Source of the DNA: Dehalococcoidia bacterium
GTDB lineage: Bacteria; Chloroflexota; Dehalococcoidia; JACVQG01
NCBI GenBank assembly: GCA_015661045.1
Contig: JACVQG010000047.1
Location: 1-7,908, forward strand
Reading direction: 5' to 3'
Length of the DNA stretch: 7,908 bases
Shown here in pieces: positions 1-5,366 of the stretch. Both the position numbers and the translations under genes were made by a program. Positions within the stretch are counted from its first letter, which is position 1. Each line of letters opens with the position of its first letter. Below the pieces are notes generated by a model that had not been told where the DNA came from, made no database searches, and saw only the letters and a list, made by a program, of their open reading frames with translations.

Positions 1-58
1 TTTTCTCAATAAAAACATCTTACACATTTTTGGAAGGCAATGCTCCTTTTCTCTTCCT

Positions 59-357
59 ATGTCTTACTTATTACCCACAGATTCTGCGGACGAGCCAAAG
101 TTGTTTATCTACACGTATAAAGAAGGTTTCCTGAGCGCAGTCGCGCATGACCTCTGATAGATGTTACTCATTTCACTGTTAATCTCAATATTCCGCCTGC
201 CGGGTCTGATGCTGCAAGTGTACAAGCTGAAATTCAGACGAATTCGCTCAAAGTAATCTGTGCCATGAAGGATGGATTACGCCAGAACGAGGCGTTGAAA
301 GAAAAAGACAAGATTAAAAACGAGGTGGAAATTATTTTTGATTTGTCATTGGGTTAA
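59..357 (+). pseudogene. YceI-like protein remnant, frameshifted and truncated
   Basis: From the ATG at 59 the frame reads to HDL and then meets TGA TAG at 155-160. Reading continues without a gap if the frame shifts by one base at C154, giving HDL-LIDVTHFTVNL and on through a stretch containing VQAEIQTNSLKVICAMKDG to a TAA at 355-357. The pattern AVAHDLLIDVTHF followed by a SLKV..A..DG strand is typical of YceI-like, lipocalin-fold isoprenoid-binding proteins. That family is usually around 170-200 residues, whereas this reading gives about 100, so the C-terminal half is missing as well. No signal peptide and no well-placed ribosome binding site are visible. I read it as a decayed gene unconnected to the downstream operon. 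A one-base sequencing error could explain the frameshift but not the missing C-terminus. The family call rests on motif memory only. Confidence 0.55.
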
Positions 358-413
358 TTCTACACTGACTTAGAGGCCAGAACCATAGATTGCACCGAAA
401 ATAATTAAAGTCC

Positions 414-442
414 TTGACAAATGTTTTCTATATTTGTATTAT
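414..442 (+). promoter_or_regulatory. sigma70-type promoter of the cytochrome-porin operon
   Basis: A perfect -35 box TTGACA (414-419) is followed after 17 bp by TATTAT (437-442), which matches the -10 consensus at five of six positions. Transcription would start near 449-450, leaving a leader of about 90 nt before the ATG at 540. This is the best promoter-like pair seen in the window. It lies directly upstream of the first intact gene, so it may drive the whole cluster. Confidence 0.65.
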
Positions 443-450
443 AAAATCCT

Positions 451-469
451 GAGAATGAGAATCAGTCTC
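451..469 (+). promoter_or_regulatory. Fur-box-like operator overlapping the expected transcription start
   Basis: The 19 bp read GAGAAT GAGAAT C AGTCTC. They match the classical Fur box (GATAAT GATAAT C ATTATC) at 15 of 19 positions and keep its two direct hexamers plus one inverted hexamer. The site begins about 8 bp after the -10 box, where a bound repressor would block transcription. Further down, ATCATTATC at 495-503 equals the right half of the same consensus, although a full second box there matches only 11 of 19. The arrangement suggests iron-responsive control of the cytochrome-porin gene. Other Fur-family regulators (Zur, PerR) use similar sites, and no regulator gene lies in the window. 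Confidence 0.5.
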
Positions 470-539
470 GTTTGGTATTGTAGTAGATTTTGTCATCATT
501 ATCAGGCACCCTAAAAAGGCCGGAAAGGAGAAAAGGTTC

Positions 540-1985
540 ATGAACCTTTTTTTAAGGCTAACGCTTATATGTTTTGTGTTGGTGTCCGCTGTTGCCGGGC
601 TATTTTATCCAAGGAGCGCGGACGCCATACCCGTCTTTGCCCGGAAGTACCAGACTACGTGCCAAACCTGCCATTGGGCTACATTTCCCGCCCTCAACTC
701 CTTTGGAAAGGCCTTTAAAGACAACGGTTACCGATTCCCGGATGATGATGAGGTATACGTAAAGGAACCCCCTGTCGCATTCGGTGGAGAGGGATGGAAA
801 AAGATGTTTCCCCAAAGTATATGGCCCTCTACGATGGCTTCCGTACCACCAGTATCTCTACAGATTGAATCAAATTTCTTGGTTAATCCAAAGTACGATA
901 AAGGTAAAACAGCTTTTGATGGTATTGGAGCGTTAGAATTATTAATTGGCGGAACGCTGGGAGAGAGTTTTTCATGGTTTGGCGCTGCACCGTTATATGA
1001 GAACGAGGGTTCAGCCAGGGGGAGCGAGACACATGTGGAACGTTTATATATTGTCTATAGCCCGACACTTTTTGAGAAAAAGGGACTCGTTAACATCGAA
1101 TTCGGGAGATTTGAACCCCGTGCAACACCCAGGTCTCAACATCTATCCATTATAGGGACAACCCGGTACCTGTTTAGCACTTGGTCTACCGCACCTGCGT
1201 CCAATTTCACGACCTTCTTCCCTTATCAGAATGGGGTGGAACTCTTTGGTGGCGTGAATGGGCCAAAGGGGAACGGAGGCCTTACGTGGGCGGCTGGTGT
1301 CGTAAATGGCGAGCGTTCAGGTGATGCTTATGATCCAGATGATTTAGGAAGTGCCATTCCTGAAGGTGAAAGTGCATTTGATATGAATAATAGCAAGGAC
1401 TATTATGCACGAGTCTCCTATAAGATAGGTGGGATGGGAGTGCTGGGGGGCGGCACGGTAAAGGATTCCCAAAAGGCCACTGAAAACTGGCAGGAAAAGT
1501 CCCTGACCCTTTCTAGTTTTGTTTACCGGGGTAACGCAGGATTCTTCAATAATCCTACCGCTGATGGGGATGAGAGAACAGGAAGTTGGCATAGCAGCGG
1601 AAATCATTTCTGGCGATATGGTACGGAGGCCGATATCTATTGGGGAAACTTTAACCTCTTTGGGGCGGCTACCTATTTCAGAGATAATACCGCCAGTGAC
1701 GTAACCATTGATGATCAAAGTGGCCGGGACTTTGATGCGGACCTCTATACTGCCGAACTCAGGTGGGTTGCCTTACCATGGATTATCCCAGCCGTCCGAC
1801 TTGAGAACATGAACCCTGCTTACGACGTTGGGGACATCGACAGCTTTAACACCTACAGCGCGGACGTTACTGTCCTCTTCAGGGCGAACGTGAAATTTAC
1901 TGTTGGGGCAGCCTTTGCAGATGGAAACGCCCCACTGGGGATTGACGACGAAATCTACCAGATGGGTGTGAAAATAGGATTATAA
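540..1985 (+). CDS. Cyc2-like fused monoheme cytochrome c-porin, outer membrane
   Basis: 481 residues. A signal peptide (about residues 1-29, cleavage after SADA) is followed at once by a heme motif, C41-QTC-H45, set in IPVFARKYQTTCQTCHW and then FPALNSFGKAFKDNGYRF. This resembles the Cyc2 signature (AxPxFARQTGxxCxxCHxxHFPxLNxFGRxFKxxGY), including three residues between CH and FP. The remaining ~400 residues lack CxxCH and show short alternating, aromatic-rich strands separated by Gly/Asn/Asp turns, as in an outer-membrane beta-barrel. The last residue is Leu, not the usual Phe or Trp. Length fits Cyc2 proteins (about 400-560). Family role: Cyc2 oxidizes Fe(II) at the cell surface and passes the electron inward through a heme plugged in the barrel. 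The start is supported by AAGGAG at 525-530, nine bases upstream. A broader family of FARKYxTxCxTCH porin-like cytochromes of unknown function exists, so the Fe(II) substrate is inferred. Confidence 0.72.
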   Translation: MNLFLRLTLICFVLVSAVAGLFYPRSADAIPVFARKYQTTCQTCHWATFPALNSFGKAFKDNGYRFPDDDEVYVKEPPVAFGGEGWKKMFPQSIWPSTMASVPPVSLQIESNFLVNPKYDKGKTAFDGIGALELLIGGTLGESFSWFGAAPLYENEGSARGSETHVERLYIVYSPTLFEKKGLVNIEFGRFEPRATPRSQHLSIIGTTRYLFSTWSTAPASNFTTFFPYQNGVELFGGVNGPKGNGGLTWAAGVVNGERSGDAYDPDDLGSAIPEGESAFDMNNSKDYYARVSYKIGGMGVLGGGTVKDSQKATENWQEKSLTLSSFVYRGNAGFFNNPTADGDERTGSWHSSGNHFWRYGTEADIYWGNFNLFGAATYFRDNTASDVTIDDQSGRDFDADLYTAELRWVALPWIIPAVRLENMNPAYDVGDIDSFNTYSADVTVLFRANVKFTVGAAFADGNAPLGIDDEIYQMGVKIGL

Positions 1986-2057
1986 GGAAGTTGAAGACTA
2001 AGAAATTGCCAGTAGCCATAAAATCTTTACATTGCCAAAACGGAGGATTGACTATCC

Positions 2058-2678
2058 ATGCTGAAAATTCGAAAAATAGTTTGTACCACTTTCATGACAT
2101 TACTGTCCGTATCTCTTACTTTAGCCGGAATAAATGGAGTTAGCTACGCAGACGGGGGAACGGTTACCGGTGCTGTAACGGTACCTCTGCCCAAATTCAA
2201 GAAAGACTGTGTGGTGTACATTGAAAACGTGCCTGGAAACTGGCCTCCTACTGCCGGCGCACAGATAAACCAGAAGGGGCTTATCTTTATTCCCCACGTA
2301 TTGCCCGTTGTTGCAAACACCGCGGTGGAGTTTCTCAATCACGACAACGTGCTCCATAATGTTTTTTCCCCGGATAAAATAGCAGAGAAATTCAATTTGG
2401 GAACTTGGCCTCCCGGTGAGGTGAAAACCTATACCTTTCAACAATTGGGCGCCGCCACGCTGCTTTGTAATGTGCATGCGGAGATGGAAGGTTATGTGGT
2501 GGTACTCCAGAACCCATTCTTTGCTGTAACGGATGAAAATGGGAGTTACACCATCAAAGACGTCCCTACAGGATCCTATAACCTGCTGGTATGGAATAAA
2601 AAATACAAGGGGAAACCGAAGCAAATAGTTGTCAATACTGGGCAGTCCTTTCAGGCGGACTTTGAATTAAAAAAGTGA
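2058..2678 (+). CDS. exported cupredoxin (amicyanin/plastocyanin-like) with C-terminal carboxypeptidase-regulatory-like domain
   Basis: 206 residues. A signal peptide ends near residue 31 (VSYA), so the protein should be periplasmic. The central part is a cupredoxin: FLNHDNVLHNVF gives the first His ligand (H100), and LLCNVHAEM gives C137, H140 and M143. The spacing C-x2-H-x2-M is that of amicyanin-type type 1 copper sites. Residues from about 152 on (NPFFAVTDENGSYTIKDVP then GSYNLLVWN) look like a carboxypeptidase-regulatory-like beta-sandwich. Such proteins shuttle single electrons in the periplasm. The gene lies 72 bp after the cytochrome-porin and 50 bp before the Rieske gene, so it is probably a soluble carrier between them. 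GGAGG at 2042-2046 supports the start. The fold and copper ligands are clear. The electron-transfer partners are inferred. Confidence 0.75.
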   Translation: MLKIRKIVCTTFMTLLSVSLTLAGINGVSYADGGTVTGAVTVPLPKFKKDCVVYIENVPGNWPPTAGAQINQKGLIFIPHVLPVVANTAVEFLNHDNVLHNVFSPDKIAEKFNLGTWPPGEVKTYTFQQLGAATLLCNVHAEMEGYVVVLQNPFFAVTDENGSYTIKDVPTGSYNLLVWNKKYKGKPKQIVVNTGQSFQADFELKK

Positions 2679-2728
2679 ATGTGAATCCGGAAACTTCTAC
2701 CAAAGAGGTTCTTTGAAAGCGATGTTCT

Positions 2729-3250
2729 ATGGAATCTAATGATAAAAAAGTAACAACAGACGTTCTTGACAAGCCTCCAAGGCGCGGCTTCCTGCTTGTT
2801 GTCGGGTGGGCAGGTTTTCTGTTTTTTTGCCTGGTGGCTGGGCTGCTTACCATGGTGGACTTCTTTAAACCCAAGGTACTCTTTGGTCCTTCCAGCAGGT
2901 TTAAGGCGGGTTTTCCCGATGAGTATCCCGTTGGCAAGGTCAGCACCAGATGGATGAAGGACAGAGGTGTCTGGATAGTAAGGACAGAGCGTGGCATATA
3001 CGCCTTCTTGGCCATTTGCAGGCATCTAGGCTGCATTCCTGATTGGATAGAGGAAGAACGTCTTTTTAAGTGTCCGTGTCACGGGAGCAATTACAACCTG
3101 GATGGAGACGTGGTGGGCGGGCCTGCCCCCAGCCCACTTTTTAGGGTGTCTATAAATTATGCGCCGGACGGACAGCTTGTAATCGATAAATCGCTAAAAG
3201 AAGATAGGGTTGGAGTGAGAGAGAAGGGACAATTTTTGTTACCGGTGTGA
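2729..3250 (+). CDS. Rieske [2Fe-2S] protein of a cytochrome bc/b6f-type complex
   Basis: 173 residues. An N-terminal cytoplasmic stretch ends in PPRRGFLLVVG, a twin-arginine-like motif, followed by a membrane anchor (about 21-44). This fits Rieske proteins, which are exported folded by the Tat system and keep an uncleaved anchor. The cluster-binding boxes are complete: C97-R-H99-L-G-C102 and C115-P-C117-H118-G-S. Each supplies one Cys and one His ligand, and the second Cys of each box forms the usual disulfide. GGPAPSPL follows (130-137), as expected for the loop covering the cluster. The protein takes one electron from quinol at the Qo site and delivers it to the c-type cytochrome. The ribosome binding site is weak (GAAAG at 2715-2719). 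The next cluster gene, cytochrome b6, is 402 bp away across repeats, unusual for a complex whose genes are normally adjacent. Confidence 0.92.
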   Translation: MESNDKKVTTDVLDKPPRRGFLLVVGWAGFLFFCLVAGLLTMVDFFKPKVLFGPSSRFKAGFPDEYPVGKVSTRWMKDRGVWIVRTERGIYAFLAICRHLGCIPDWIEEERLFKCPCHGSNYNLDGDVVGGPAPSPLFRVSINYAPDGQLVIDKSLKEDRVGVREKGQFLLPV

Positions 3251-3252
3251 GT

Positions 3253-3288
3253 GCCTAACTTAAACGTATAGGAAATTCAAAGTTAGGC
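3253..3288. repeat. 9-bp inverted repeat just after the Rieske stop codon
   Basis: GCCTAACTT (3253-3261) is perfectly complementary to AAGTTAGGC (3280-3288), enclosing an 18-nt loop. It starts two bases after the stop codon and overlaps the left end of the larger palindrome. It could act as an mRNA 3'-end stabilizer or be the edge of the inserted element. No T-run follows. Confidence 0.6.
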
Positions 3289-3530
3289 CTGAAAGGCCGA
3301 CAGGATATAGCGGGGGGTGAAGCCCCCTGTAAAGATAATAAAATAATACAAGCCCCGAAGGGGAGACAAGATGTTTTGTTTTCGTGAGCAAAATAATAAT
3401 AAACTTTGGGAAAAATAGGCGTTCCATCCCTGTTGTGCGTCCTTTTCTGTCGCCCCTTCGGGGCTGGTTGCCTTTTGTTTTTTTTCCAGGGGCTTACCCC
3501 CCAGCTATATCCTTCCAACCCTTCGGGCCT
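3285..3530. repeat. 246-bp nested palindromic (REP/MITE-like) element
   Basis: The left arm (3285-3329) pairs with the right arm (3487-3530). Read as its reverse complement, the right arm matches 21 of the first 27 positions, including the perfect core AGGATATAGC, and the G-rich part GGGGGGTGAAGCCCC follows with small indels. Inside, AGCCCCGAAGGGG (3351-3363) and CCCCTTCGGGGCT (3453-3465) form a perfect 13-bp inverted pair. Each arm also holds small hairpins: GGCC-TGAAA-GGCC, GGGGG-TGAAG-CCCCC and CCCC-GAA-GGGG. The unpaired centre (about 3370-3445) is AT-rich and codes for nothing. The symmetry is what a non-autonomous mobile repeat or a structured RNA element would show. I recognise similar GGATATAGC/GGGGTGAAGCCCC repeats from many environmental bacterial genomes, but that is recollection only. 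Confidence 0.75.
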
Positions 3531-3541
3531 GTTGTAGGGTG

Positions 3542-3561
3542 ACCCTTTAGGGTTGCAACCC
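3542..3561. repeat. overlapping small palindromes
   Basis: GGGTTGCAACCC (3550-3561) is a perfect 12-bp palindrome. It overlaps ACCC-TTTA-GGGT (3542-3553), so the two stems are mutually exclusive. This is a separate repeat unit directly after the large palindrome, consistent with successive repeat insertions or with alternative RNA folds. Confidence 0.5.
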
Positions 3562-3582
3562 CTGGTGCGTGTTCAGACAGTT

Positions 3583-3600
3583 GCAAGGCTAAAGCCTTGC
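3583..3600. repeat. 7-bp stem hairpin repeat upstream of the cytochrome b6 gene
   Basis: GCAAGGC (3583-3589) and GCCTTGC (3594-3600) form a perfect stem around a TAAA loop, 52 bases before the cytochrome b6 start codon. It resembles the GCAAGGCTAAAGCCTTGC-type repeat seen in scattered copies in other genomes (recollection). There is no T-tract after it, so it is not a standard terminator. It could mark the 5' end of a processed downstream transcript. Confidence 0.6.
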
Positions 3601-3652
3601 TCTACGTATAAACAGATAAAAATCGCCGGATGCATAAATTCAAGGGGAAAGT

Positions 3653-4417
3653 ATGATAAGACTATTGAAACAGCTTGTGGACTGGATTGTCCGCACGCAG
3701 GTTTGGCTCTCTGTCTTCCGCCAGGGCTGGCCCAATACGGAACGAAACCGCATCCTCACCATTTTAAATACGTGCCTCTTTCACCTTCACCCCATAAAGG
3801 TACGGCCTCATGCGCTGAAGGTAAAATACACCTTCTGCCTTGGCGGAATATCCATGTTTCTCTTCATCGTTGAGACTATTACCGGCGTTCTTCTTATGTT
3901 CTACTATCGCCCCACCGTTGAGTATGCCTATCAGGACATGAAAGACCTGGAGTTTGCCGTTACCTTCGGGCTTTTTTTGAGAAACATGCACCGATGGGCC
4001 GCCCACGGTATGGTTCTTACGGTAATCTTGCACATGTGCAGGGTGTTTTATACGGGTTCCTATAAACCTCCGAGAGAATATAACTGGTGCGTTGGCGTTG
4101 TCCTCCTTGTGCTTACCCTCCTACTGAGTTTTACCGGGTATCTCCTGCCCTGGGACCAACTGGCATTCTGGGCAGTGACGGTAGGAACAAACATGGCAAA
4201 GGCAACTCCTGTATTAGGGGCTGAAGGGCCTTTTCGTATCCTGTCAGAAATGAACGATATGTGTTTCTATCTTAGAGGCTCGGTGGATATCAGCGAAAAC
4301 ACCCTGTTAAGATTCTACGTCCTCCACTGTATAGCCCTGCCCCTTGCGGCGGTTGTGCTTATGAGTATCCACTTCTGGCGGGTGAGGAAAGATGGAGGGA
4401 TATCAGGTCCGTTGTGA
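3653..4417 (+). CDS. petB: cytochrome b6-type subunit (N-terminal half of cytochrome b)
   Basis: 254 residues, matching cytochrome b6 apart from a longer N-terminus (about 50 residues). Four transmembrane helices bear the two b hemes. Helix B has H113-x13-H127 in the segment beginning [10 protein letters not shown]. Helix D has H225-x14-H240, and the x14 spacing is the b6 type. Other b6-like stretches are FYYRPTVE (84-91), TGSYKPPRE (134-142), GYLLPWDQ (162-169) and the C-terminal GGISGPL. C62 in FCLGGI aligns with Cys35 of cytochrome b6, which binds heme c_i at the quinone reduction site. Compared with b6 there are about 11 extra residues between the PVLG and RGS segments (187-210). The protein carries quinol-derived electrons across the membrane. 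An AAGGGG site at 3642 on supports the start. The subunit IV-like gene follows 12 bp later. Confidence 0.9.
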   Translation: MIRLLKQLVDWIVRTQVWLSVFRQGWPNTERNRILTILNTCLFHLHPIKVRPHALKVKYTFCLGGISMFLFIVETITGVLLMFYYRPTVEYAYQDMKDLEFAVTFGLFLRNMHRWAAHGMVLTVILHMCRVFYTGSYKPPREYNWCVGVVLLVLTLLLSFTGYLLPWDQLAFWAVTVGTNMAKATPVLGAEGPFRILSEMNDMCFYLRGSVDISENTLLRFYVLHCIALPLAAVVLMSIHFWRVRKDGGISGPL

Positions 4418-4429
4418 TAATAAGAAACT

Positions 4430-5194
4430 ATGCAAGAAGAAAAAACTGAAACAGCTCCCAAAGGAGCGTCGGCAAAACCGAGAGAAGCGGGGGGGGATGC
4501 GCTCAAAAAGTCGGATAAAATCCTTACCTTTCCCCACCTTGTTTTCAAGGAATTTATTGCCTTGATGTTGGTGAGTCTGGTGCTGATTATTATTTCTATG
4601 ACTATGAACGCCCCGTTGGAAGAGGTGGCTACGCCTACAAAGACTCCAAATCCTGCCAAAGCGCCGTGGTATTTCGTCGGGCTTCAGGAGATGCTCGTAT
4701 ACTTTGACCCATGGATAGCGGGGGTAATGATACCCATTTTAATTATTGTGGGGCTTATGGCGATACCTTTCATGGACAGGAACCCGAAGGGTGTTGGAAT
4801 TTACTGCTTCAGGGAGCGGAAATTCGCCTTTACCATGTTCACAGTAGGAATTGTGGTCTGGTTCGGGCTGATAATCTTTGGATGCTATTTCCGCGGCCCT
4901 AGCTGGCTCCTTTATCTACCCTGGGAGTCATGGGAAGTTCACAAACCCGTTGTCTCGAAAGGCACATACGTCTTACCCCTCTATATTGGATTACCGGGAG
5001 TTCTGGTATATTACGCCTTGGGGATGTGGCTTCCCGCTTTCTTTGCTCGAAATTTTTATCGGGTAGTAGGGCCTACCCACTATTACATCGCTATGTTCTT
5101 TGTGTTGAGTATGTTTGGTTTCGTAGGGAAGATACCTTTACGATTTATATTCGATATCAAATATATTATTCATACCCCCTGGTTTAGCATTTAA
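4430..5194 (+). CDS. petD: enlarged subunit IV-like protein (C-terminal half of cytochrome b)
   Basis: 254 residues, compared with about 160 for subunit IV of b6f. A charged, Lys/Glu-rich N-terminus (1-35) precedes helix E (about 41-59). The Qo-site loop then reads NPAKAPWYFVGLQEML: the PEWY motif of bc1 is replaced by APWY (78-81), and a Glu follows in LQE. Helix F is about 96-115 and helix G about 133-151. A loop with FRGP (154-157) and PWESW (164-168) leads to two further hydrophobic segments (about 181-205 and 216-235) that canonical subunit IV lacks. The protein completes the quinol-oxidation site with the b6 subunit and the Rieske protein. No c-type heme motif is fused to it, so the following octaheme gene probably supplies the cytochrome. 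The family is secure. The role of the extra helices is unknown. Confidence 0.87.
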   Translation: MQEEKTETAPKGASAKPREAGGDALKKSDKILTFPHLVFKEFIALMLVSLVLIIISMTMNAPLEEVATPTKTPNPAKAPWYFVGLQEMLVYFDPWIAGVMIPILIIVGLMAIPFMDRNPKGVGIYCFRERKFAFTMFTVGIVVWFGLIIFGCYFRGPSWLLYLPWESWEVHKPVVSKGTYVLPLYIGLPGVLVYYALGMWLPAFFARNFYRVVGPTHYYIAMFFVLSMFGFVGKIPLRFIFDIKYIIHTPWFSI

Positions 5195-5219
5195 TGTTGC
5201 TGTTTAGCAGGTGTTATTT

Positions 5220-5247
5220 TTGACTACATTAAAGAAATGAATAACAT
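5220..5247 (+). promoter_or_regulatory. possible internal promoter before the octaheme gene
   Basis: TTGACT (5220-5225, five of six to -35) is followed after 16 bp by TAACAT (5242-5247, four of six to -10), in an AT-rich gap between the subunit IV-like and octaheme genes. A start near 5254 would give a leader of about 110 nt. The -10 match is poor, so this is only a candidate for separate expression of the cytochrome. Confidence 0.25.
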
Positions 5248-5366
5248 ATAAACAAGAAACGAATAAAGTAAAAAGGGACGAGTGAAGGCACTAAAAAATT
5301 TAATTTTGATTGCGCCTTAACAGCGCCGGATTTTGCCAGGTTTTGCGGTTACGCCGCTTTATAAAG

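Larger units (their letters stand above)
3251..3652. other. 402-bp gene-free stretch of nested palindromes inside the operon
   Basis: This gap separates the Rieske gene from the cytochrome b6 gene and holds no convincing gene. It is built almost entirely of inverted repeats, listed separately: a hairpin at 3253-3288, a large nested palindrome at 3285-3530, a palindrome cluster at 3542-3561 and a hairpin at 3583-3600. The only remaining unique sequence is about 50 bp before the cytochrome b6 start. No T-tract follows any strong stem, so a simple intrinsic terminator is not evident. Confidence 0.75.

Noticed and set aside
1344..1718. Minus-strand open frame of 124 codons
   Set aside because: It is antisense to the beta-barrel part of the cytochrome-porin gene, which has a signal peptide, heme motif and ribosome binding site. 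The antisense frame has no recognisable features.
2121..2624. Minus-strand open frame of 167 codons
   Set aside because: It is antisense to the cupredoxin gene, whose copper ligands and signal peptide are clear.
3255..3518. Minus-strand open frame of 87 codons between the Rieske and cytochrome b6 genes
   Set aside because: It lies wholly inside the palindromic repeat. Its translation (GASPPAISCRPFRP-like) is the type of spurious peptide such repeats give, and there is no ribosome binding site.
3583..3620. Intrinsic terminator or promoter just before the cytochrome b6 gene
   Set aside because: The strong stem at 3583-3600 has no T-tract, and TTGCTC (3597-3602) has no -10 box at proper spacing.
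3251..3652. CRISPR array or tandem direct repeats
   Set aside because: The repeats are inverted and nested, with no regularly spaced direct copies or spacers.
5195..5220. Terminator after the subunit IV-like gene
   Set aside because: TGCT-GTTT-AGCA is only a 4-bp stem and the T-run lies several bases away, which is too weak to call.
5310..5366. Extension of the octaheme protein to a TTG start at 5310
   Set aside because: The added 19 residues put an Arg-rich stretch before the membrane anchor, and no ribosome binding site precedes the TTG. The ATG at 5367 gives a normal signal-anchor start.
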